A program made the position numbers and the translations under genes. Below the pieces are notes generated by a model. That model was not told the origin of the DNA and searched no databases. It saw only the letters and a program-made list of their open reading frames with translations. Below, one piece after another: positions 1 through 6,711 of a DNA stretch of 12,131 nt (positions are counted from its first letter, which is position 1; each line of letters opens with the position of its first letter). Source of the stretch: Bacteroidota bacterium (lineage in GTDB: Bacteria > Bacteroidota > Rhodothermia > Rhodothermales > UBA10348); assembly GCA_022571135.1 (NCBI GenBank), contig JACZYK010000049.1:1-12131 (forward strand), in the 5' to 3' direction.

Positions 1-666
1 TTTACGGCCATTCGCGAAATCTGCGATCGGTTCGATGTGCTGTTTATTGACGACGAAGTTCTCAGCGGAATGGGCAGGACCGGATCGTGGCTGGCGATTG
101 AGCAGGAGGGGGTTATTCCGGATGTCATCACGCTCGGGAAGGGGTTGAGCGGTGGCTATGCTCCTCTCAGCGCCCTGGCCGTCAGCGACAAAATTGTCGC
201 CACGATCGCCGAGAAGAGCGGCTCCTTCAGTTACAATCAGACCTTCTCGCATTATCCGCTCGCGTGTGCTGCGGCGCTTGCCACGATTCGCTACCTGAAA
301 AAGCACGATCTCGTTTCGCGCTGCGCAAAGATGGGCGAGTATCTACTTGATCGGCTCAATTCGCTCCGCGAGATCGAAATCGTCGGCGATGTTCGTGGGC
401 GGGGCCTGCTGGCGGGCGTCGAGTTGGTTGCAGACCGGTCGACGAAAACTCCGTTTCCTGCCGCCGAGCAAGTCGCCGAACGCATCTGGCGCGAGGCGCT
501 CGAGGGCGGATTGGTTACCTGGTATAACGGTGGATTCCTGAAATCAGGTGATGGCGATCTGATTATCCTTGGACCGCCCTTTGTCATCACCAGGAATCAG
601 ATAGATGAACTCGTTCGCAGGCTGGATGCGGCGATTCGACGGGTCTCGGACTCCATCGGAGCGTGA
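1..666 (+). CDS. Class III PLP-dependent aminotransferase, C-terminal part (5' end outside window)
   Basis: The frame is open from the first base and ends in TGA at 664-666, giving 221 residues, about half of a usual 430-460 residue class III aminotransferase. The cofactor site is visible: FIDDEV near fragment residues 15-20, where the second Asp pairs with the pyridine nitrogen of PLP; then GMGRTG; then ITLGKGLSGGY, with the Schiff-base lysine at fragment residue 47. The following segment (PLSALAVSDKI, later FSHYPLACAAALATI) and the C-terminal VRGRGLLAGVEL are typical of the omega-amino-acid/BioA-like branch, which moves amino groups from terminal or beta amines to pyruvate or 2-oxoglutarate. 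The exact substrate cannot be read from the sequence. It lies 138 bases upstream of an aldehyde dehydrogenase gene in the same direction, so it may supply that enzyme's semialdehyde. The family call is secure; the pathway role is inferred. Confidence 0.93.
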   Translation, partial: FTAIREICDRFDVLFIDDEVLSGMGRTGSWLAIEQEGVIPDVITLGKGLSGGYAPLSALAVSDKIVATIAEKSGSFSYNQTFSHYPLACAAALATIRYLKKHDLVSRCAKMGEYLLDRLNSLREIEIVGDVRGRGLLAGVELVADRSTKTPFPAAEQVAERIWREALEGGLVTWYNGGFLKSGDGDLIILGPPFVITRNQIDELVRRLDAAIRRVSDSIGA

Positions 667-764
667 CGGCTAGGGAATGCCTGGAACACAGCTAAGCAGA
701 ATCCGGATTGAAGTTTATCGTCGATAGGGATGCGATACCGGGGCAAAAGGATCACCAAATCTGC

Positions 765-770
765 TATATT
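765..770 (+). promoter_or_regulatory. Possible -10 element upstream of the aldehyde dehydrogenase gene (weak)
   Basis: The 138-base gap at 667-804 contains a TATATT hexamer 34 bases before the ATG at 805. No convincing -35 hexamer lies 16-18 bases upstream of it. A TTGAAG at 708-713 is too far away to pair. No Shine-Dalgarno sequence is visible before 805. I saw no terminator hairpin after the preceding gene, so co-transcription with that gene is equally possible. Confidence 0.25.
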
Positions 771-804
771 GACGCATCTCTAGCCATCACAAGACCATTC
801 GCCC

Positions 805-2391
805 ATGTCGGCTCAAAACGCAGATTTTAAGATCACTTACTCGACTATGGGTCTCGGCCAGTCGGACGTCTTTAATGCGGCGTTCGATGCCGGCCTCGAG
901 GAGGCCCAGACGGCGGCAGGACAAACGTATCCGAACTACATAGGCGGCGAGCCTCGCGCGTCCGACAGTCTGATGAGGAGCACCTCACCCAGCGACACGT
1001 CCTTCGTCCTGGGTCACTTTGCGAATGCCAGTGCCGACGATACGCGGGACGCGATTCGCGCCGCACGCAGTGCCTTTCCAGCCTGGCGGGACATGCACTA
1101 CAGAGACCGGGTAGCGATCATGAAAAAGGCGGCCGATCGGATTTCGGAGAACAAATATTTCCTTGCCTCCGTGATGAGCCTCGAGGTCGGCAAGAATCGA
1201 ATGGAGGCTATGGGTGATACCGAGGAGGCGGCCGACCTGATTCGCTACTATGCGAAGCAGATGGAGGATGCGCAGGGGTTCCGACGACCGATGATGCGTC
1301 TGTCTGAGAACGAGGACGTGGTGAGCGTATTAAGGCCGTTCGGAGTCTGGGCCTGCGTCGCTCCATTCAATTTTCCGCTCGCTCTGTCGGCGGGGATGTC
1401 CGCCGGCGCGCTGGTGGCCGGGAATACGGTCGTCTACAAGCCATCCAGTGAGGCTCCGTGGACGGGCGTTCTTCTCTACGAAGCCTACCGCGATGCAGGT
1501 ATTCCGGCCGGCGTCTTCAACTTTGTCAACGGTCCGGGATCCGTTATCGGCGAGGAGCTTGTCGAGAGCCCGGATGTTGACGGCTTTGTATTTACGGGAT
1601 CGAAGGAAGTGGGTATGTCGGCCTTCCACCGGTTTTCGCCGGACTTCCCCAAACCCTGCATTACGGAAATGGGCGGCAAGAATCCGACGATCGTCACGGC
1701 GAAGGCCGACGTGGAGCTCGCTGCAGAAGGAGTCGTGAAGTCGGCCTTCGGACTCGGTGGTCAGAAATGCAGCGCCTGCTCGCGAGTGTACGTGCATCCC
1801 TCGCTTGAAGAGGCCTTTCTCTCACAGCTGGTTGAGAAAACGCGTGCGCTCACCGTCGGCGATCCTGCCGAGCGAGGCGTTGACCTCGGCCCGCTGATCA
1901 ATGAGAGGTCTTACCGGACGTACCAGGACGCCGTCGTACGAGCGCGTCAGGACGGTCGGGTCTTGACGGGTGGCACGGTGCTTACGGATCCGCCGTATGA
2001 CAAAGGGTATTTTGTTGAGCCGACCATCGTGGTCGGGCTGCCTCTGGATCATCCATTTTTTTATGAGGAGCTCTTAGTTCCCCACGTCGTGGTAGGTGCG
2101 GTCGATTCGCTTGAGCAATCCGTTGTGCTTTCAAACCAATCCGAGTATGGGTTGACGGCTGGGATCTATAGCAGCGATCCCGCGGAGGTCGAGTGGTTTT
2201 TCGACAACATCGAGTCCGGCGTCTGTTATGCGAACCGGCGAAGCGGTGCGACAACGGGGGCCTGGCCCGGAGTCCAGGCCTTCTGTGGATGGAAGGGCAG
2301 CGGTTCAACCGGAAAAGGTGGCTGCGGCCCTTACTACGTACAACAATTTATGCGCGAACAGAGCCGAACCGTGATGGAGGTGTCGAACTGA
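805..2391 (+). CDS. NAD(P)-dependent aldehyde dehydrogenase, L-glutamate-gamma-semialdehyde (P5C) dehydrogenase-like
   Basis: This 528-residue protein has the full aldehyde dehydrogenase fold and oxidises a semialdehyde to its carboxylate. Visible motifs in order are: APFNFP with the oxyanion Asn at 188; the cofactor-binding YKPS at 211-214; the Rossmann FTGS at 263-266; TEMGGKNP with general base Glu288; and GQKCSACSR with catalytic Cys322. The GQKCSACSR sequence and the C-terminal block (VQAFCGWKGSGSTGK, then a GPYY...FMREQS tail) resemble the P5C dehydrogenase (RocA/PutA C-terminal, ALDH4) branch rather than succinate-semialdehyde or betaine-aldehyde dehydrogenases. The usual FGP after the cofactor-contacting EE pair (421-422) reads LVP. 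The first 40 residues are a family-typical lead-in. ATG 805 is chosen as the first in-frame start; Met15 is an alternative. Its stop overlaps the next gene's start. Substrates could be glutamate semialdehyde or another omega-semialdehyde such as 3-amino-6-oxohexanoate. Confidence 0.9.
   Translation: MSAQNADFKITYSTMGLGQSDVFNAAFDAGLEEAQTAAGQTYPNYIGGEPRASDSLMRSTSPSDTSFVLGHFANASADDTRDAIRAARSAFPAWRDMHYRDRVAIMKKAADRISENKYFLASVMSLEVGKNRMEAMGDTEEAADLIRYYAKQMEDAQGFRRPMMRLSENEDVVSVLRPFGVWACVAPFNFPLALSAGMSAGALVAGNTVVYKPSSEAPWTGVLLYEAYRDAGIPAGVFNFVNGPGSVIGEELVESPDVDGFVFTGSKEVGMSAFHRFSPDFPKPCITEMGGKNPTIVTAKADVELAAEGVVKSAFGLGGQKCSACSRVYVHPSLEEAFLSQLVEKTRALTVGDPAERGVDLGPLINERSYRTYQDAVVRARQDGRVLTGGTVLTDPPYDKGYFVEPTIVVGLPLDHPFFYEELLVPHVVVGAVDSLEQSVVLSNQSEYGLTAGIYSSDPAEVEWFFDNIESGVCYANRRSGATTGAWPGVQAFCGWKGSGSTGKGGCGPYYVQQFMREQSRTVMEVSN
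2376..2390 (+). promoter_or_regulatory. Shine-Dalgarno plus CTG start deciding the second aminotransferase's N-terminus
   Basis: GGAGGT at 2376-2381 lies inside the end of the aldehyde dehydrogenase gene. Six bases later comes CTG at 2388-2390, whose last two bases begin the upstream TGA stop (CTGA). This is the strongest Shine-Dalgarno in the cluster. Starting at the CTG gives Met-NYPDIITDVPGP, matching the N-terminus I remember for the family. The nearest in-frame alternatives are ATG 2289, buried 103 bases inside the upstream gene, and GTG 2415, which has no ribosome binding site. Confidence 0.65.
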
Positions 2392-3689
2392 ACTACCCTG
2401 ACATCATAACCGATGTGCCCGGACCCAATGCCCTGGAGCTGATCTCGCAGGACGAGGCCGTTGCGTCCCCGTCACTCATCAAGGAATATCCGCTGGCCGT
2501 CGATTACGCCGAAGGTGTAGTCGTCGTCGACGTGGACGGCAATCGATTTCTCGATTTCATGTCGGGCATCTCCGTAACACTCACCGGACACTGCCACCCG
2601 CGCGTGGTGGCTCGGGTAAAGGAGCAGGCGGAAAAATTGTTGCATATTTGCGGTACCGACTTCTATTACCCGACGTACACCGCGCTCTGCCGGCGACTCG
2701 CCGAAAAGGCGCCGGGCGGCGGTGAGTGGCGCGTCTTTCTGGGAAATTCGGGCGCCGAGGCCGTCGAGGGAGCCGTCAAGCTGGCGCGCTATCATACAGG
2801 GCGGCCGCAAATCATTGCTTTCAACGGCGGATTTCACGGCCGCACGCTGGGAGCCCTCAGCCTGACGGCGAGCAAAGCTAAATATCGGGCAGGCTTCGGG
2901 CCGCTGCTCCCGGGCGTACAACACATGCCTTACGGAAACTGCCGATCGTGCGAGTACAACCTCACCTATCCGGAATGCGGTGTGCATTGCGTCGAGTCCT
3001 GGCGCGATTCTATCTTTGCGCGCACCGTCCCACCCGACGAAGTCGCCGCCGTCATCGTCGAGCCCATCCAGGGCGAGAGTGGTCATATCATCCCGCCGCC
3101 CGAATTTTTTCCCCGTCTGCGCGCACTGTGCGACGAGTTCGGAATCCTGCTGATAGCGGACGAGATCCAGAGCGGTATGGGACGAACAGGAAAATTCTTC
3201 GCAATCGAGCACTGGGGAGTTGTGCCTGACATTATAACGCTGGCGAAGGGTCTCGGCTCGGGGATGCCGATCAGCGCCATCATCGCCAAGGATGAAATCA
3301 TGACCTGGCCGCCGGGCGTTCATGGCAGCACGTTTGGCGGAAACCCGGTCGCCTGCGCAGCGGCGCTCGAGACGCTTGATCTCGTCGACGAGGGGCTGAT
3401 GGAGAATGCGATCGCGATGGGCGCGCATCTTCTCGATGGCCTTCGACGTCTCGCCTCCCGGTACACCGAAATCGCCGACGTACGAGGCAAAGGGCTGATG
3501 CTCGCGATCGAGTTTTCGAAAGACGGCATGGCCCACGAGCTCGAACAGCGCTGTTTTCGACGTGGACTGCTTCTGCTCGTCTGCGGGGAGAATGCCATCC
3601 GCCTCGCCGCACCGATGATCATCACGCGCGAAGACGCAAACAAAGCACTGGGCATCATCGACTCTGTGCTGGAAGAACTGACCGGTTAG
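2388..3689 (+). CDS. Class III aminotransferase, acetylornithine/4-aminobutyrate aminotransferase family
   Basis: From the CTG start the product is 433 residues, the normal family length. PLP-binding features are: FLGNSGAEAVEGAVK (117-131), which holds the phosphate; GGFHGRT (147-153); EPIQGES (225-231); IADEIQSGMGRTG with the ring-nitrogen Asp258; and ITLAKGLGSG with Schiff-base Lys287. A four-cysteine segment (Cys185, 188, 197, 201) lies between the two halves. It recurs in the GABA-aminotransferase and archaeal-type amino-acid racemase branch, so a racemase is a possible alternative. The gene is translationally coupled to the aldehyde dehydrogenase before it and sits 3 bases before CoA-transferase subunit A. 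Being next to a 3-oxoacid CoA-transferase suggests it makes a 3-oxo acid from a beta-amino acid. Bacillus subtilis has a comparable layout, as I recall it, in yodT (aminotransferase) beside yodS/yodR (CoA-transferase) near kamA. The family is secure; the substrate is inferred. Confidence 0.92.
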   Translation: MNYPDIITDVPGPNALELISQDEAVASPSLIKEYPLAVDYAEGVVVVDVDGNRFLDFMSGISVTLTGHCHPRVVARVKEQAEKLLHICGTDFYYPTYTALCRRLAEKAPGGGEWRVFLGNSGAEAVEGAVKLARYHTGRPQIIAFNGGFHGRTLGALSLTASKAKYRAGFGPLLPGVQHMPYGNCRSCEYNLTYPECGVHCVESWRDSIFARTVPPDEVAAVIVEPIQGESGHIIPPPEFFPRLRALCDEFGILLIADEIQSGMGRTGKFFAIEHWGVVPDIITLAKGLGSGMPISAIIAKDEIMTWPPGVHGSTFGGNPVACAAALETLDLVDEGLMENAIAMGAHLLDGLRRLASRYTEIADVRGKGLMLAIEFSKDGMAHELEQRCFRRGLLLLVCGENAIRLAAPMIITREDANKALGIIDSVLEELTG

Positions 3690-3692
3690 GCA

Positions 3693-4628
3693 ATGGCGCT
3701 CGAATCCTCTACATCCGGTTCGGGCAAGGTCACGACCATGGCAGATGCTGTGGGGCGGCTGGTACGTGACGGCGACACACTGATGATCGACGGCTTCACG
3801 CATCTCATCTGCTTCGCCGCGGGCCACGAGATCATCCGTCAGCGGAGACGCGACCTGACGCTCTGCCGCATGACACCGGACCTTATCTACGATCAATTGA
3901 TCGCGGCCGGCTGTGCCCGGAAGCTGGTCTTCAGCTGGGCGGGCAATCCTGGTGCAGGGTCTCTGTTTGCGTTTCGTCGAGCGGTGGAGAAGGGGGTTCC
4001 GCTCCCGCTGGAGCTGGAAGAGTACTCTCACTTCGGAATGGCGGCTCGCGTGATGGCGGGCGCTGCCAATCTTCCGTTCTATCCCGTTCGCAGCTACGCC
4101 GGGAGCGATATGCCGCAGGCGAATCCTCAAATCCGGTCGGTTACCTGCCCCTACACGGACGAAAAGCTCGCGACCGTCCCGGCTCTGAATCCGGATGTGG
4201 CAATTGTCCACGCGCAACGCGCGGATACCGATGGAAACACGCAGGCCTGGGGCATAACGGGCACCCAGAAGGAGACAGCTTTCGCTTCAGAGAGGGTAAT
4301 CGTTGTCGTAGAAGAGCTCGTAGATGAATCCGTGATCCGAAGCGACCCGAATCGAACCATCATACCAGGGATGATCGTCGATGCCGTCGTAGTCGAACCG
4401 TTCGGCTGCCATCCCTCGTACGTGCACGGATATTATGATCGCGACAATGATTTCTATGTCGGTTGGGGAGATATCTCGCGCGATCGGCGCCGACTCGATG
4501 CATGGTTGGAGGAGTGGGTGTACGGCGTTTCGGATCGTGCAGAATATCTCGCCAGACTGGGCAGTGAGCGGGTAGAGACTCTGAGGGCCCGCGAAGTTTT
4601 GTCACAGCCGGTCAACTACGGTTTTTGA
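3693..4628 (+). CDS. 3-oxoadipate CoA-transferase-like subunit A (CatI type, glutaconate CoA-transferase fold)
   Basis: This 311-residue protein is the alpha subunit of a two-subunit family I CoA-transferase, which moves CoA from an acyl-CoA donor such as succinyl-CoA to a carboxylic acid. It shows the CatI-like sequence GFTHLICFAAGHEIIRQ (34-50), then RMTPDLIYD, CARKLVFSWAGNPGAGS, YAGSDMP, VTCPYTDEKLATVPALNPDV and HPSYVHGYYDRDN. From memory these match Pseudomonas CatI (3-oxoadipate:succinyl-CoA transferase) better than the short PcaI type or AtoD. About 15 low-complexity residues precede the conserved part, so ATG 3738 (with AAGG upstream) is a plausible alternative start. It begins 3 bases after the aminotransferase stop and ends 3 bases before subunit B. 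A glutaconate CoA-transferase or an IpdA-like steroid-ring enzyme is the main other possibility; the PcaF-type thiolase next door favours 3-oxoadipate. Confidence 0.87.
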   Translation: MALESSTSGSGKVTTMADAVGRLVRDGDTLMIDGFTHLICFAAGHEIIRQRRRDLTLCRMTPDLIYDQLIAAGCARKLVFSWAGNPGAGSLFAFRRAVEKGVPLPLELEEYSHFGMAARVMAGAANLPFYPVRSYAGSDMPQANPQIRSVTCPYTDEKLATVPALNPDVAIVHAQRADTDGNTQAWGITGTQKETAFASERVIVVVEELVDESVIRSDPNRTIIPGMIVDAVVVEPFGCHPSYVHGYYDRDNDFYVGWGDISRDRRRLDAWLEEWVYGVSDRAEYLARLGSERVETLRAREVLSQPVNYGF

Positions 4629-4631
4629 GGC

Positions 4632-5402
4632 ATGGCGGACTATTCTACATCGGAGTGCATGGTCGCGAGGGCGGCGCGCGAGCTCCGTGATGGCGAAGTG
4701 GTTTTCGTCGGCATCGGCCTACCGAACATGGCCTGTAATCTCGCCAAGAGAACCCACGCGCCGAACCTCGTCCTCATCTATGAATCGGGGGCGATCGGCT
4801 CGCGGCCTTCGCGGTTGCCGGTCTCGATCGGAGACCCGGCGCTGGCGCAGGGCGCCCTGTCGGTTTGCTCCATCCCGGACCTCTTTCAGTACTACTTGAT
4901 CGGCGGCAGGATCGACGTAGGATTCCTGGGCATCGCCCAGATGGATCGCTTCGGTAATATCAACACGACGGTGATCGGCGACTATGATTCGCCGCGCGTT
5001 CGTTTGCCGGGCAGCGGGGGCGCCTGCGAGATTGCAACCCACGCGAAGCGCGTGCTTATCGTCGCGTCTCAACGGAAGCAGTCTTTCCCGGAGGCGGTCG
5101 ACTTCGTCACGAGCCCGGGTCAGATGCCGAATGGCCGCAAACGAGCGGAGTTGGGGCTGCCCGGCGGAGGTCCTCGCATTCTGATCACGGATCTCGGAGT
5201 CTATGTGTTTGATGCGGAAGATGGCGAGCTGACGTTGACAGAGCGCCACCCAGGGGTCGGGATCGATCAGATTCGCGATTCGATCGGGTGGGATATTCGC
5301 CTCGGCGACGACGTGTCGGAAACCGTGCCGCCGACGGACGAAGAGCTTCGCATCATGCGCGAGGTGCTCGACCCTGATCATCTCTTTTTGAAATCCGCCT
5401 GA
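4632..5402 (+). CDS. 3-oxoadipate CoA-transferase-like subunit B (CatJ type, catalytic subunit)
   Basis: This 256-residue protein is the catalytic beta subunit paired with the preceding gene. The family's active-site glutamate, which carries the glutamyl-CoA intermediate, is Glu51 in LIYESGAIGSRP. Other family landmarks are FVGIGLPNMACNLA (25-38), VSIGDPALAQ, GGRIDVGFLGIAQMDRFGNI, TVIGDYDSPRVRLPGSGGA and the C-terminal HPGV...I.GW block. The sequence resembles CatJ and the glutaconate CoA-transferase beta subunit; PcaJ and AtoA are shorter. The length equals the family norm. It starts 3 bases after subunit A, with only a GAGG placed too close to the ATG to be a good ribosome binding site, so translation is probably coupled. 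Seventeen bases separate it from the thiolase gene. The A/B pair with intact Glu51 should form an active enzyme; substrate identity rests on the neighbouring thiolase. Confidence 0.88.
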   Translation: MADYSTSECMVARAARELRDGEVVFVGIGLPNMACNLAKRTHAPNLVLIYESGAIGSRPSRLPVSIGDPALAQGALSVCSIPDLFQYYLIGGRIDVGFLGIAQMDRFGNINTTVIGDYDSPRVRLPGSGGACEIATHAKRVLIVASQRKQSFPEAVDFVTSPGQMPNGRKRAELGLPGGGPRILITDLGVYVFDAEDGELTLTERHPGVGIDQIRDSIGWDIRLGDDVSETVPPTDEELRIMREVLDPDHLFLKSA

Positions 5403-5419
5403 CCCAAGGGCGCCCGATT

Positions 5420-6694
5420 ATGCAGGAACCTGTAATCATAGACGCCGTCCGCACGCCGATCGGAAGAGTCGGTGGAATTCTCGCAGGCGTAAGACCGGAT
5501 GATCTTCTCGCCCACGTATTGCGCGCACTCGTCGACAGGACCGGAATCGATCCGGCGATCGTGGACGATGTCTATGTCGGCTGTGCAAACCAGGCCGGTG
5601 AGGACAACAGAAACGTTGCGAGGATGGGCACCCTGCTCGCCGGATTCCCGGACAGCGTTCCGGGCGTAACCGTCAACCGACTCTGCGCATCGGGCCTTGA
5701 AGCCATTAATCAGGCTGCAAAGGCGATCATTGCCGGGGAGGGTGACGTGTTTATCGCAGGAGGCGTCGAGAGCATGAGTCGCGCACCGTTCGTCCGACCA
5801 CGTGCGGACGAGAGTGACGGCAGTACTGAGGTCGAATCTTTCGACACCATGCTCGGCTGGCGCATGGTCAATCCTTCGATGGAGGCGCTGAATGCGACGA
5901 TGGCGCTCGGCGAAACGGCAGAGATCATCGCCGGCGAGATGGGCATTACGCGCGAGGACCAGGACGCATTCGCGCTGGAGAGTCACCGACGGGCCGTCGA
6001 AGCAATCCGTAAGGGGCGCTTCACCGACGAAATAGCGCCCATAACCGCGACTGATGAGACCGGAACCGAAGTCCTGGTGAGCACCGATGAGCACCCGCGC
6101 TTCAGGCGGGAAGAAGGCCAAATTGTGCTCGACACGGATCTCGATCGTCTGGAGAAACTCCGTCCGATCTTTCGCGATGATGGTACCGTGACGGCGGGCA
6201 ACGCAAGCGGTCTCAACGACGGCGCCGCCGCTCTTTTGATCATGTCGTCTCGATGCGCTCACGAGCTCGGTCTCATTCCGATGGTGCGGTGGGTCGGCTC
6301 AGCCTCCGCGGGCGTACGACCGAGCGTCATGGGTTATGGACCCGTGCCCAGCACGAACAAGCTGCTGGAGCGCCTTGGGATGTCGGTCGATGACATCGGC
6401 CTCGTCGAACTGAACGAGGCGTTTGCAGCTCAAGCTCTTGGCGTTATCCGGAGGCTCGGGCTCGACCCCGCTGCGACAAACGTGAACGGCGGAGCCGTCG
6501 CCCTCGGCCACCCGCTCGGATGCTCGGGCGCTCGAATCATGACGACGCTGGTCCACGAAATGAAGAGACGAGCCTCGGACGAGCCCACACCATACTACGG
6601 CCTCGCAACGATGTGCGTCGGAGTGGGCCAGGGCGTTTCGACTATGGTCGAGTGGATTAGAGAGTACACTTCGAAAACAGTACGTTCCACGTAA
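5420..6694 (+). CDS. Thiolase, 3-oxoadipyl-CoA thiolase (PcaF/PaaJ) type
   Basis: This 424-residue degradative-type thiolase would cleave a 3-oxoacyl-CoA with free CoA. All four active-site elements are present: nucleophilic Cys89 in NRLCASG, Asn332 in LNEAFA, His364 in GGAVALGHPLG, and acid-base Cys399 in MCVGVGQG. The stretch GCANQAGEDNRNVARM (54-69) is a signature I associate with 3-oxoadipyl-CoA thiolases (PcaF, PaaJ); acetoacetyl-CoA thiolases read differently here. The product pair would be succinyl-CoA and acetyl-CoA, feeding the TCA cycle and regenerating the CoA donor for the upstream transferase. AAGGG at 5406-5410 lies 9 bases before the ATG and supports this start. It is the last gene of the run, and 17 bases separate its stop from the end of a convergent gene. 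I saw no convincing terminator there. The thiolase family is certain; the 3-oxoadipyl preference is likely but inferred from one motif and context. Confidence 0.93.
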   Translation: MQEPVIIDAVRTPIGRVGGILAGVRPDDLLAHVLRALVDRTGIDPAIVDDVYVGCANQAGEDNRNVARMGTLLAGFPDSVPGVTVNRLCASGLEAINQAAKAIIAGEGDVFIAGGVESMSRAPFVRPRADESDGSTEVESFDTMLGWRMVNPSMEALNATMALGETAEIIAGEMGITREDQDAFALESHRRAVEAIRKGRFTDEIAPITATDETGTEVLVSTDEHPRFRREEGQIVLDTDLDRLEKLRPIFRDDGTVTAGNASGLNDGAAALLIMSSRCAHELGLIPMVRWVGSASAGVRPSVMGYGPVPSTNKLLERLGMSVDDIGLVELNEAFAAQALGVIRRLGLDPAATNVNGGAVALGHPLGCSGARIMTTLVHEMKRRASDEPTPYYGLATMCVGVGQGVSTMVEWIREYTSKTVRST

Positions 6695-6711
6695 GACCGC
6701 TTCGGATCGCT

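Noticed and set aside
37..666. GTG at 37 as the start of the first aminotransferase
   Set aside because: The frame stays open to base 1 and reads family-like sequence (EICDRFDVLFIDDEV). A start at 37 would remove the N-terminal half of the fold, so the gene is cut by the window edge.
2193..2390. GTG 2193 or ATG 2289 as start of the second aminotransferase
   Set aside because: Both lie deep in the aldehyde dehydrogenase gene, encode an Arg-rich non-family N-terminus, and lack the strong GGAGGT site found before CTG 2388.
2472..4217. Open frame of 581 codons on the minus strand
   Set aside because: It lies opposite two strongly supported genes (aminotransferase and CoA-transferase A) in GC-rich DNA, where antisense frames often lack stops. 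Its translation shows no recognisable domain and is rich in Arg/His/Asp as expected of a shadow.
5378..6262. Open frame of 294 codons on the minus strand
   Set aside because: It is antisense to the thiolase, whose catalytic motifs are all present in the plus frame, and has no domain or ribosome binding site.
3693..6694. Reading the trio as acetoacetate/butyrate utilisation (AtoDA plus AtoB)
   Set aside because: The subunits are longer and look CatI/CatJ- or glutaconate-transferase-like. The thiolase has the 3-oxoadipyl-type GEDNRNVARM motif instead of the acetoacetyl-CoA thiolase pattern. Kept only as an alternative.
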